Positions 1-9,132 of a stretch of 64,000 nucleotides of DNA are shown here, piece after piece. This stretch comes from DATBHM01 sp963772375. GTDB lineage: Bacteria > Actinomycetota > UBA4738 > JACQTL01. Every line of letters begins with the position of its first letter. Positions within the stretch are counted from its first letter, which is position 1. The stretch lies in NCBI GenBank assembly GCA_963772375.1, contig CAVYXG010000004.1:186001-250000 (forward strand), written 5' to 3'. The translations under genes and the position numbers were made by a program. Below the pieces are notes generated by a model. That model was not told the DNA's origin and made no database searches. It worked only from the letters and a program-made list of their open reading frames with translations.

Positions 1-459
1 CCCTGATGAAGCCGGGGCCATGCCAGAGCATCGGAACATCCTGGGTGTAGTGCCATGGTGTGCAATGGCTGATGCTGCCGTTCACGTAGTTCCACCGTGC
101 GGCGCAAACAGGAGGTCTGCCGACCGGTGCGGATCCCATCCCCGCTTGAACCTTGCAAGCACGGCGGAAGGCAAATGGCACGTTCCCGGGCCCGATCCGG
201 TCGTCGTCGCGCCCGTCGCCCCCAACCCTCGCGCACCCGATAGGCTCAGGAACAGGGCGCCCGGGATCCCCGCTGCCGCGCCCTTGAGGAACCTGCGGCG
301 ATTGATTCCTCGTTCTCCACTATGAGCCCGGGCGACTGCTCCGGCGGACGCAAAGCCGGCATTCTCGAGGCCCGAGGATCGCCGGAGATCTTCGAGCGCC
401 GCGGTTCCAACGTCGACCGGTCGGTCCGTTCCGCCATCGCCCGAGGCATCTACACTCAT
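1..459 (-). pseudogene. Tat-exported alkaline-phosphatase-superfamily protein, decayed and cut by window edge
   Basis: A twin-arginine signal (INRRRFLKGAAAG, then a hydrophobic stretch ending near GARGLGATG) is encoded at about 205-300. Its frame stops at 82. In the next frame, from about 100 down to the window edge, the DNA reads RWNYVNGSISHCTPWHY and then TQDVPMLWHGPGFIR. This resembles the C-terminal half of actinobacterial alkaline-phosphatase/sulfatase-fold proteins (YTQxVPxxxYGPG). Signal and phosphatase motif are too close and out of frame, so most of the catalytic domain is missing. The start shown is the nearest in-frame ATG and is uncertain. The family call is an inference from one motif. 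Confidence 0.4.
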
Positions 460-910
460 ACGGCACCTGCGGCCAGCGTCCACCCCAGCGTGGAGGCGGC
501 CAGGATACCATTCCAGCCAAGCGGTCTCACGTCCTTCATTCTCCGTACATCGATTGTTGCGCGTCGGAACTCGGCGGCCATGCCCCCACCTCCGGACTCT
601 TTCGCTGGCGAATCCGGCCTCGAACCGACAGAGCACTCTTGCCGAACGCCCCCAGGTGATCGGGACACTCAAGCGATCATTCGTCACTGATTCCACTGCC
701 GCAGCCACGCGGCAGGTCGGCGAGTTTGGTTCGAAACAGGCGGGGCATCGCGTTCACGATTTCGGAGCAGGCGCCGCGCCGCAAGGAACTGTCCGTCAGG
801 CCCGCGGGGTCGCTCGCTTGTCCTGATTCGAAGCCCCAAGGGACACACCGGACGAAGGAGCCGCAGGTCCATTGGGCCGGGGCTCTTTGGGGGTGTGGAT
901 GCGGACCGCG
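460..910. other. 451-bp stretch with no convincing gene
   Basis: Short open frames exist on both strands but none has a recognisable domain together with a ribosome binding site. The stretch may hold more debris of the decayed gene at the window start. Confidence 0.4.
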
Positions 911-1210
911 CTACGGCAGGATCTGGTCGTAGATCTCGTAGTGGCCAACCGTCTGCTGCGGTTGGCCCTGCGAGACCGTCGCCCGCATCTCGGCGGTCGC
1001 GGCCTCGTAGGCGTTGATCCCGTCCATGGAGTCCCAGAACGTCAGCCCGACCATCAGGCCGTTCGTGCGGTCGGCCATCCAGTAGCCGCCCCGGAACCCG
1101 GGGGTGCCCTTCAGGATGGGCTCCACCACCTTGCTGGCCTGGAGAGCCGCCTGCTCCAGTTGGTCGACGAGCTCGGCCGGGTACTGCGTCCACGTGATCC
1201 TCGCGTTCAT
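911..1210 (-). CDS. small ABM/dimeric alpha-beta barrel-like protein
   Basis: 99 residues. The ATG at 1210 has GGGAGAT about 8 nt upstream, which decides it over longer readings. The sequence (ARITWTQYPAELVDQLEQAA, a GFRGGYWMADR strand, LTFWDSMDGINAYEA) has the pattern of the antibiotic-biosynthesis-monooxygenase/ferredoxin-like fold: a short strand, a helix, GxxGxxxxxD and a final W/F-rich helix. Such proteins are cytoplasmic dimers with varied oxygenase or stress roles, and no catalytic residue can be assigned here. It stands alone, divergent from the secreted protein at 1443. Confidence 0.6.
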   Translation of the reverse strand: MNARITWTQYPAELVDQLEQAALQASKVVEPILKGTPGFRGGYWMADRTNGLMVGLTFWDSMDGINAYEAATAEMRATVSQGQPQQTVGHYEIYDQILP

Positions 1211-1442
1211 TCGGCGATCTCCCTTCCCGGATGGGACCGGACGGCGGTGGATGGAGCCCCGGGCCGCACGGCCCGGGACGGCGGGGATCATGCGGGAAGC
1301 CGCCGGGGAAGTTCAAGCGGGGTCGTCGTCGACGTCGGGCCCGCCGACGATCAGGTCGCCGAACCCTCGGTCTGCCCAGTCGGGGCGATCAAGTATCACC
1401 TCCGATGTGACCGATGCTCTCAGGGTGAATATCTTGCACGGG

Positions 1443-2435
1443 ATGACCAGCGCCACCGGGAACGCGGCCCGTCGGCCGGCGTGGGCCGCCGTGGCGCTCG
1501 GCCTGCTGCTGATCGGGTCGCCCGTGACACCCGTTCCCGCCACGGCCGCGCAGGGCCGGCACACCGTGCCCGGCACCTCCTGCACCGTGTTCCCGGTCGA
1601 CAACGTCTGGAACACCGACATCTCGAAGCTGCCGGTGAACCCGCAGTCCGACGCCTGGATGCGGTCGATGCACGCGGGCTCCACCGACCTCCACCCCGAC
1701 TTCGGACCACCCGCCTACGGCATGCCGTTCACGGTGACGGACGCGTCCACGCCGAAGCACCAAGTCCATTTCCAGTACGCGAGCGAGAGCGACAAGGGGC
1801 CGTACCCGTTCGGGCCGAAGACGCCGATCGAGGGCGGGCAGAACGCCGGGGGGGACCGGCACGCGCTGATGGTCGACCGATCGACGTGCACGCTGTACGA
1901 GCTGTACCACGGGTACTGGAACGGCGGGCACCCCAAGGCCGGGAGCGGCGCGGTCTTCGACCTGGAGGCCGACCACCTCCGGCCGAACGGCTGGACGTCG
2001 GGGGACGCGGCCGGCCTCCCGATCTTCCCGAGTCTGGTCCGCTACGACGAGGTCAAGGTCGGATTCGTCGGCCACGCCATCCGGTTCACGGCCGACAACA
2101 CCCGCGCCCAGCACATCTGGCCGGCCCGCCACGACGCGAGCGACCACACCGGCCTCCGGTACCCGCCGATGGGCGCGCGGTTCCGCCTGAAGGCGGGGTT
2201 CAGCCTGGCGGGGTTCAGCCGCGACGCCCGCGTCATCCTCACCGCCATGAAGCACTACGGCCTGATCCTGGCCGACAACGGCTCCGACTGGTACTTCCAG
2301 GGAACCCGCGATTCCCGCTGGACCAACGCCCTCCTCGACCAGCTGAAACGCATCCCCGCCTCGGCGTTCGAGGCGGTCGACGAGTCGGCCTGCATGGTCG
2401 CGGCGAATTCAGCTCGAGCCGACTGTCCGGGCTGA
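1443..2435 (+). CDS. secreted conserved protein of unknown function
   Basis: About 330 residues. An N-terminal signal peptide (RRPAWAAVALGLLLIGSPVT, cleavage near ATAA) precedes a Trp/Tyr/His-rich globular domain. Landmarks are VFPVDNVWNTDISKLPVN, a DLHPDFG motif, GPYPFGP, DRHALMVDRSTCTLYELY, an AIRFT strand, IWPARH and a closing KHYGLILADNGSDWYFQGT. I recognise this as an uncharacterised extracytoplasmic family of actinobacteria and related phyla, with no assigned activity. A GTG at 1425 in the same frame is an alternative start; neither has a strong ribosome binding site. Conserved Asp, His and Tyr clusters suggest an enzyme or carbohydrate-binding role, which is inference. Confidence 0.6.
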   Translation: MTSATGNAARRPAWAAVALGLLLIGSPVTPVPATAAQGRHTVPGTSCTVFPVDNVWNTDISKLPVNPQSDAWMRSMHAGSTDLHPDFGPPAYGMPFTVTDASTPKHQVHFQYASESDKGPYPFGPKTPIEGGQNAGGDRHALMVDRSTCTLYELYHGYWNGGHPKAGSGAVFDLEADHLRPNGWTSGDAAGLPIFPSLVRYDEVKVGFVGHAIRFTADNTRAQHIWPARHDASDHTGLRYPPMGARFRLKAGFSLAGFSRDARVILTAMKHYGLILADNGSDWYFQGTRDSRWTNALLDQLKRIPASAFEAVDESACMVAANSARADCPG

Positions 2436-2499
2436 CCCCCACACGGGGCGGCCACCGGTCCGGGCCTCCGGGTCGATCGGGTTCGTCCGAAGATCCGGA

Positions 2500-3384
2500 T
2501 CAGACCTTGTCCCACTGGATCATCACGAGGTTGGGGTTGTCCGGCGAGACCTTCACCGGCACCGTGACCCCCGCGATGATCTTCGCGGCGTCCTCCTGGG
2601 GCACCATGGCCGCGGACGTCTCCTGATAGGGCGCCCGGCCCGGCACGTTGACGGTCATCTGCACCGAGAACAGCCTGTTGGTCCCCACGGCCACACCGGT
2701 GTCCTGCGCGGTATTGATGGTCGCGGTTCCATCCAGGCCGGTCGCGGTGAGCTGGGCGTGCAGCTGCTCGACGCTCGCCTGGCCGGCGCCCACCGTGGCG
2801 GCCGACATCGGCACGGCGGCGACGGGCATCGCTGCCGGCATCGCCGTCATGCCGGGCATCGCACCGGGCATCGGCGTCATCCCCGGCATCCCGCCCCACT
2901 GGTTCACGAACGCGGCGTTCGGCTGGACGCCCCCGTCCCAGTCGATGACGACCTTGCTGGGGTTCTGCTGGTCGACCTTGACCGGCAGCGTGCTGCCCAC
3001 CTGGATCGAACCGAGCAGCATGAGCGGCACGAACTGCCGCACCTCGACCTGGTAGGCGTTGCGACCGGGGACGCTCACCATGAGCTGCATGCCGATCTGC
3101 GGGTTGTTGTTGAGGTACATCCCGGTCTGGGTGAGCCCGACGACCTGCCCCGTACCGGCCAGCCCGGTCTCGTCGATGCGTCTGCTGGCCGACGCCTTGC
3201 GGAGCGAGCCGATCCCGAACACCAGCAGGATCACGCCCACCACGCCAAGGATGACGCCCGTGAGCACCATGCCGGACCCGCCGATGAACAAGAACACCCC
3301 GGCCAGGGCGATCTCGAAGATGGCGGTGCCGATCAGCCACCCGCCCGTGTACCGGCCGAACGTCGACGACGTGAACTGGGCCAC
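2500..3384 (-). CDS. membrane protein with two tandem copies of a soluble domain
   Basis: 294 residues. Two membrane helices lie at about residues 13-35 and 38-62. Two related soluble repeats follow, roughly residues 72-150 (GLAGTGQVVGLTQTG to VVIDWD) and 215-292 (GLDGTATINTAQDTG to VMIQWD). Both contain a VPGR turn and a TLPVKV/TVPVKV strand. A low-complexity linker rich in Pro, Gly, Met and Ala joins them. The repeat resembles small beta-sandwich domains seen in actinobacterial membrane proteins of unknown function (DUF3592-like). Probably a membrane-anchored protein with the repeats on one face; substrate unknown. Confidence 0.55.
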   Translation of the reverse strand: MAQFTSSTFGRYTGGWLIGTAIFEIALAGVFLFIGGSGMVLTGVILGVVGVILLVFGIGSLRKASASRRIDETGLAGTGQVVGLTQTGMYLNNNPQIGMQLMVSVPGRNAYQVEVRQFVPLMLLGSIQVGSTLPVKVDQQNPSKVVIDWDGGVQPNAAFVNQWGGMPGMTPMPGAMPGMTAMPAAMPVAAVPMSAATVGAGQASVEQLHAQLTATGLDGTATINTAQDTGVAVGTNRLFSVQMTVNVPGRAPYQETSAAMVPQEDAAKIIAGVTVPVKVSPDNPNLVMIQWDKV

Positions 3385-3468
3385 GATCGTTCCTCCTCGC
3401 TGGAACCCGATGCGGCGCGGACGTTAGCAGCCCGAGCGACCCAGAGGAACCAACCCCGGATAGATCGG

Positions 3469-4425
3469 TCAGGAGGCGCGGCGGCGCCGGGCGAGCTCGC
3501 GGTCGGCCCCGCGCGGACGCGTGGGATCGAGGAAGAAGTAGGTGACCGAGGGCACGGCGTCCCGCACCATCCGGTCGGTCTCGTCGGCCAGGCGCTCGAC
3601 CTCGTCGGCGGACATCCCCGCCCCCAGATCGACCCGTGCCGCGACCAGCAGCGACTCCGGCCCGAGGGCCATGGTGAGCAGCTCGAGGACCCGTTCCACG
3701 CCATCGTGGTCCTCGATGGCCCGCAGGATCTTCTCTCGATCCCGCGGACGGGCGGCCTCCCCGAGCAGCAACCCCTTGGTGTTGCGGCCGAGACGGAATG
3801 CGATGAACGCCAGCAGACACCCGATCAGGATCGAGGCGACCGGGTCGAACGCGTGCACGCCCGTCACCTCGGAGAGCCCGATGCCCACGAAGGCGATCGC
3901 GATCCCGGTGAGGGCGCCGGTGTCCTCGAGCAGCACCGTCTTCACGGTGGGGTCCTTGCTCTCCCGCACGAACTCCCGGAACCCCATCCCCTGCTCGCGG
4001 GCCTGCGCCCTCGTCTGCCGGTACGCCCGGAACCACGAGGTCCCCTCCGCCACCGCCGAGATCGCCAGCACCACGTACGCGGCGACGAACCCCGTCGAGT
4101 CCTCCCGGTGCCCGGAGATCAAGCCGGTGATCCCCTGCAGGAACGAGAACCCGGCGCCCAGCACGAAGATCCCCAGCGCCGCCACGAACGCCCAGAAGAA
4201 CCGTTCCTTTCCGTAGCCGAACGGATGCTCCTCGTCCGCCGGCCGGTCCCCCATCCGCAGCGAGACCAGTAGGAAGGCCTGATTGGCCGTGTCGGCCACG
4301 GAGTGCGCCCCCTCGGCGAGGATCGCCGCCGAACCCGAGATCGCGCCGGCGGCGAACTTCGCGACGGCGATCAGCAGGTTCGCGCCCGCGGCGACCAGCA
4401 CGGTCTTCCGGCTCTCCGAGGCCAT
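3469..4425 (-). CDS. cation diffusion facilitator family transporter (SLC30A9-like)
   Basis: 318 residues with about six membrane helices and a cytoplasmic C-terminal domain. CDF proteins export divalent metals, usually Zn(II), in exchange for protons. The helix-II metal motif is HSVAD (His41, Asp45). HPFGYGKERFFWAF follows the second helix. The helix-V motif is LEDTGAL (Glu167, Asp168) rather than the usual HxxxD, which places it in the ZnT9/SLC30A9-like branch. It is a single gene between unrelated neighbours, with no metal regulator nearby. Substrate is inferred from the family only. Confidence 0.85.
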   Translation of the reverse strand: MASESRKTVLVAAGANLLIAVAKFAAGAISGSAAILAEGAHSVADTANQAFLLVSLRMGDRPADEEHPFGYGKERFFWAFVAALGIFVLGAGFSFLQGITGLISGHREDSTGFVAAYVVLAISAVAEGTSWFRAYRQTRAQAREQGMGFREFVRESKDPTVKTVLLEDTGALTGIAIAFVGIGLSEVTGVHAFDPVASILIGCLLAFIAFRLGRNTKGLLLGEAARPRDREKILRAIEDHDGVERVLELLTMALGPESLLVAARVDLGAGMSADEVERLADETDRMVRDAVPSVTYFFLDPTRPRGADRELARRRRAS

Positions 4426-4538
4426 CGGCGTCCTTCCGGTGGAGGAACGCGGCGTCGGGCGCGGCGCGTTCGAACGGATCCACCGGAATGCCTACCCACG
4501 AACGGAACGGCTGAACGTGGGACCCTGCGAAGCGGGCG

Positions 4539-5912
4539 CTACTGGCCGACAGTCGTGCTGCTCACGGCAACGCCCATGAGGCGCCCCAGCTCCTCGATGT
4601 TGAAGGCGTACTGGACGGCGACCCCCTGGGAGATCCGCTCGTTGGCGACGAGGTTGGCGAGGGCGGCGTCCATCGTGACCATCCCGAACTTCCGCCCCGC
4701 CTGCATGGCCGAGTAGACCTGGTGGGTCTTGCCCTCGCGGATCAGGTTGCGGACGGCGGGCGTCACCACGAGCACCTCGGCCGCGACCACACGCCCCTGG
4801 CCGTCGGAGGTCGGCAGCAACTGCTGCGCGATCACGCCCTGCAGCGTGATGGCCAGCTGGATGCGGACCTGCTGCTGCTGCGAGGGGGGGAAGACGTCGA
4901 TGATGCGCTCGACCGTCTGCGGCGCGTCCTGCGTGTGCAGCGTCGCGAGCACCAGGTGACCCGTCTCGGCGGCCGTGATCGCCGTGGAGATCGTCTCGAG
5001 GTCGCGCATCTCACCGACCAGGATCACGTCGGGGTCCTGCCGAAGCGCGTGCTTCAGCGCCGGGGCGAACCCGTGCGTGTCGGGACCGACCTCGCGCTGG
5101 GAGACGGCAGCGCGCCCGTGCTTGTGCAGGAACTCGATCGGGTCCTCGACCGTGAGGATGTGGGCCTTGCGCTCGCGGTTCACGATGTCGACCATCGCGG
5201 CGAGCGTCGTGGACTTGCCGGCCCCGGTCGGTCCGGTCACCACGACCAGGCCCCGGGGGAGCCGGGCCAGGTCGCGCACCGCCTGCGGCAGGCCGAGCTC
5301 CTCGACCGACATGATGTCGTAGGGGATGATCCGGAACGCCGCGGCGATCGACCCGCGCTGGTAGTAGACGTTCAGGCGGAACCGGGCGCTCTGGGGCATG
5401 GAGTACGCGCAGTCCAGCTCCATCTCCTCCTCGAGCCGGCTGCGATGGGCGTCCGGGAGGATGGCGTAGACCATGTGTTGCACGTCCATCGGCGTCAGCC
5501 TGGCCCAGTCGCGCATCCCGGTCAGGTCCCCGTGGATCCGCAGGAGCGGGGTCGTTCCGGCGATGAGGTGCAGGTCGGATGCCCTGGTCTGAACGACCGC
5601 CTGGAGGAGCTCGTGGATGGCGCGCTTGGGGTCCGCGTAGTCGCGCTCGGCGGGGACCTCCCCGGCGACCTCCTCCGCCTCGTCCTCGTCGGGCTCCGGG
5701 GTGAGCTCGAACCCGGCCTCCGGGGCCTCCGCGACGCCGTCGAGGAGATCGCCGGTCAGCTGGGCGAACGAGTCCAGCGGGACATCCAGCCGGGAAGCCC
5801 GCACGCCGAACTCGGGCGGCGCCGGCGCACCGTTCTCGATCGGCTCGTCATCGTCGTCCGGCAGGAAGGGCGGCGCTGGCGGCATCGTGCCGTACGCATC
5901 TCCTCCGCTCAT
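4539..5912 (-). CDS. pilT: PilT-type twitching-motility ATPase
   Basis: 457 residues. The ATG at 5912 follows GAGGAG at good spacing. An acidic, Pro-rich N-terminal extension of about 90 residues precedes a typical PilT core. Walker A is GPTGAGKST at residues 227-235; an Asp box, Walker B (DPDVILVGEMRD) and the His box (ATLHTQDAPQTVERIIDVFP) follow. PilT hexamers power retraction of type IV pili from the cytoplasmic side. No pilin, PilB, PilC or PilM genes are nearby, so the partner machine must be elsewhere, or this may be a stand-alone PilT-like ATPase. The extension is longer than in canonical PilT (about 345 residues). Confidence 0.85.
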   Translation of the reverse strand: MSGGDAYGTMPPAPPFLPDDDDEPIENGAPAPPEFGVRASRLDVPLDSFAQLTGDLLDGVAEAPEAGFELTPEPDEDEAEEVAGEVPAERDYADPKRAIHELLQAVVQTRASDLHLIAGTTPLLRIHGDLTGMRDWARLTPMDVQHMVYAILPDAHRSRLEEEMELDCAYSMPQSARFRLNVYYQRGSIAAAFRIIPYDIMSVEELGLPQAVRDLARLPRGLVVVTGPTGAGKSTTLAAMVDIVNRERKAHILTVEDPIEFLHKHGRAAVSQREVGPDTHGFAPALKHALRQDPDVILVGEMRDLETISTAITAAETGHLVLATLHTQDAPQTVERIIDVFPPSQQQQVRIQLAITLQGVIAQQLLPTSDGQGRVVAAEVLVVTPAVRNLIREGKTHQVYSAMQAGRKFGMVTMDAALANLVANERISQGVAVQYAFNIEELGRLMGVAVSSTTVGQ

Positions 5913-6043
5913 GCTCTCGCTCCTCACGCGGCGGCCTCGCCCCCACGTGGAGCGAAGACACCGCCCCCTGAGTGTCGGCGTGTGCTGGGGCGCCCTTGAG
6001 CACGGCCACCGGGTGGCCGGCCGTGCCGCTGACCCGGGCTCGG

Positions 6044-8571
6044 TCAGCCCTCGCAATCCACCTTCGTGTCGCCGGCGTCGCCCGCGCACCGGTCGGTGCC
6101 CCGGCCGCCGTCCATCGAGTCGTTGCCGGTGGTCGAGTCCCGGGCGTTCAGCGTGTCGTTCCCGTACCCGCCCTTCAGCGCGTCGCTGCCCGGGCCGCCC
6201 GTGATGGAGCCCTGGCCCTTGTCGCCGGTGATGACGTCGTTGCCGCCCTTGCCGTCGATCGTGTCGTTGCCGTCGAGACCGCAGATCACGTCGTTGCCGG
6301 TGGTTCCGGTCAGGGTGTCGTTCCCGGCGGTTCCCTTGATCGTGCAGGCGGGGGTGCCGCCGGACGAGGGCACGAAGTCGTAGCCCGGGGCCACGTCGAT
6401 GAGGTTGAACGGGACGCCGCCGATGCCGCCGGACGAGGGCGGCGTGGCAGCCGAGCCCGTCAGCGTCTGTGTGCTGGCGGTGACCTGGTACAGCGTCGTG
6501 CCGAGCGCACCCGCGACCTTGACGTCCGAGATGGGCACGGTGATCGTGATCGTCCCCGGCGCCGTCGCCGTGTAGGTCCCCGGGACGTTGTGGTCGCTCG
6601 GATACGTCGTCGTCACGCCGCCCCCGAGCACCTCGACCGCGTTCTGCCCGACCCAGAACGTGCGCGCGCCGCCGTTCTGCGACTCCATATACACCATGAA
6701 GTTCGAACCGCCGGTCGCGGCCGTGGTCGACGGCGTCAGCCACTGGGTCTGCCAGATCAGCTTGGTGTCGGTGTTGCCCGTCGTGGGGTCGGGGGCGAGC
6801 GACGTGAGGTCCGCCACCTTCATCGTGATCCGGTCGTGCGACGCGTCGGGGTGGGTGATCGACGACGACAGGATGTCGAGGTTCTGCTGGTTGGGGCCGG
6901 TCCGCGTCGCGGCCTCGTATCGGGCGTCCCCGGCAGTGTCGGTGACGGTGTTGGTCGGGGCCTTGGTCCCGCTCACGGTCGGTGTGGCCGTGTCCACGCT
7001 CGACCCGCCGATCTGCCGGACGAACATCGCGTGCGGGGCGAACGCCTCGTCGATGTTGTTGCTGTCGGCGTAGGAGATGTTGGCCTCGCCCTTCAGCCCG
7101 ATCCGAACCTGCAGGAAGTCGCCGAGCGTCCGGTCACCGCACTGGCCGCCCATGACCGTCTGGATCGACCCGCGATGGACGAAGTGCTGCGAGGCGACGA
7201 CGGGCTTGGTGAACGTCGGTGTCGCCGCGGTGCCGTTCACCGTCTGGGTGAAGTACAGCGACCACAGGCCGTTCGTATTGTCGGGGCCGGACTTGATCGC
7301 TCCGAGCATGTTGTTGCAGTTCGGGTCGTTGACGGGAGCCCCGGCGGCGGCGGGTGTCCCGTACCACGCCACGTCGACGCGCCCCCGGTCGTCGGCGGCC
7401 GGCCACGCCATCACGTTGTCGTGCAGCCCCGGCGTCGGGATCGTGACCGGCACGGTCCAGTGGTTGCCCTCGTCCGAGGAGAACGACCGCTTCAGCACGT
7501 GTCGCCGGTGATCTGGTTGTCGGCGTTGACGGAGGCCTGCTCCCAGACCACATAGAGGTTCCCGGACCGGTCGACAGTCATCGTCGGGAACGACCCACCG
7601 GTGCGGAAACCCGGGCCGAGGTTCGAGATCAGGTGTTCGGTGCATCGCAGTCCGGTCGGGTCCGTGGTGAACGCCACGGCGACGCATCGCCCCATCGAGA
7701 CCGAGTGGAACGACGCGTCGTCGTGGATGACGAAGATGTGGTGCGTGGTGGGGCTGACCTCGTCGTTGCCCATGATGCCCTCGGCGCACTTCGTGGGGTC
7801 GGTCACGAACTGCGATGGAGCGAACACGTTGCCCGCGGTGGAGCCCGCCGCCGGGCTCACCGGCGACCGCGCCATCACCAGGGTGTTGTTGCCGGTCGAC
7901 GCGCCGCACATCGGCGGGCCCAGCCCGACGATGTCGTAGACCAGGTACATCGAGCCGCCGTTGGTCGGATCGCCGTCGAACGCGTACCACTGGCGGTCGT
8001 TCGGCGTGGTCTCCACCGACTGGCAGTCGCCGGGGACCATGCTCTGGCCGTGGTCGTCGGACCGCGCGGTCGAGAAGTTCACCAGGGTCAGGTCGTTGAA
8101 GTACAGGTGGTCGGCGGAGTCGATGCCGAGCTCGGTGTCGCCACCGCCGGCGCACGTCGGGAGCTTCCCGGTCAGCGGCGCCGCGGCCGGGATCCACTTG
8201 AACGTCTTGCCATGGTCCTGGGAACGCCAGATCCAGCTCGTGCCGGAGCTCAACGAGGCCGGAACGCTCGTGAACACGCGGTCCTGGCTGTCCAGGCGGA
8301 CGTCCTCCTCGAACCCGGTGCCCTGGATGCCGACGATCGTCGGCTGGCCGAACGTCGTGCCGCCGGCGGCCCTGCCGCTCGCGCCCGGCGGGATCTGCGT
8401 GCTGACCGGACCGGCCGCGGGGCCGGCGCCGTGGTTCGCCGAGCCGTTCGCCAGCGTGGGGCCGACGCGGTGCGCGGATCCGGGGGTCCAGACGGCCGCG
8501 AGCAGGAGCATCACCATGGCGGTCGCGAGCAGGGCGACCAGACGGGAACGCTTCAACGGGATTTCCCCCAT
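6044..8571 (-). pseudogene. sialidase-like exoprotein with C-terminal RTX repeats, split by one frameshift
   Basis: The first part starts at 8571 (or at a TTG near 8556 that has GGGGGA upstream). It encodes a signal peptide (LVALLATAMVMLLLAAVW) and beta-propeller sequence with Asp-box-like SQDHGKTF. It stops at 7492 right after NADNQITGDTC. The next frame carries straight on with VLKRSFSSDEGNHW, again Asp-box-like, and runs to 6044. One missing base near 7496-7503 explains the break: GDT then joins VLKRS. The C-terminus, about residues 745-835, has hemolysin-type calcium-binding repeats (GNDTLTG, GNDVICG, GNDTIDG, GNDVITG). Predicted secreted, about 840 residues if repaired. Sequencing error and real decay cannot be told apart here. 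Confidence 0.7.
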
Positions 8572-8773
8572 GAACGAGTGGGAGGAACGGATCGCGACCG
8601 GATGGCCTGGCCCATGCTCCCCCTCGACAACGACGGCGCGGGGCGCGCGCCACGCCGCCTCGCGGACCGAGAACGGCGCTACGTTGTACCCCTGTCGGAT
8701 CCGGATAAACAAGCGCCCTCGAGACCCGGGGATTTCCCGGCAGCGTGCCTGTGTACACTGACCTGCCGGCCGA

Positions 8774-8846
8774 GGTCCCATCGTCTAGAGGCCCAGGACA
8801 CCACCCTCTCAAGGTGGAGACACGGGTTCGAACCCCGTTGGGACTA
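8774..8846 (+). tRNA. tRNA-Glu (anticodon CTC)
   Basis: 73 nt. The acceptor GGTCCCA pairs with TGGGACT (one G-T pair), discriminator A. The D-arm region TCGTCTAGAGGCCCAGGAC is typical of bacterial tRNA-Glu. The anticodon stem is CCACC/GGTGG with loop CTCTCAA, giving anticodon CTC (codon GAG). The T arm is ACGGG-TTCGAAC-CCCGT. CCA is not encoded. Its 3' half is copied at 11820-11855. Confidence 0.95.
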
Positions 8847-9132
8847 CTAGGAAACGCGCAGGTCAGAGGCTCTGTCCGCAGCCGGAGGGTCGAGAGGATT
8901 CGCTCTCGTCCCGCATTCATCCTGCAGCGGCCGGTTCCGCGTCACATGGAGTCGCACGCCCGGGCTGTCCCCGACCGTTCGGTCGCCACGATCCCGACCT
9001 CGCAACCGGCACCGTGACGGTTCGTCAAGACCACGGTGGAGGTGGAGGGGAGGATCCTGTCGACGCCGGAGTCAAGTGCATCGCGGCGATCGGTGAAGTC
9101 ACTCTCGTTCAGACCTGGAACGAACACGTCTA
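8847..9132. other. tRNA to IS spacer, no gene seen
   Basis: No frame with coding character or ribosome binding site. The IS630-type element starts at 9133. Confidence 0.4.

Noticed and set aside
2758..4272. His/Asp-rich plus-strand frames that look like metal-binding proteins
   Set aside because: They are antisense shadows of the duplicated-domain membrane protein and the CDF gene; the composition follows from codon bias.
6044..6400. Repeats at the exoprotein 3' end considered as a CRISPR or tandem DNA repeat
   Set aside because: The periodicity is that of the calcium-binding nonapeptide coding repeat, with diverged DNA and no regular spacers.
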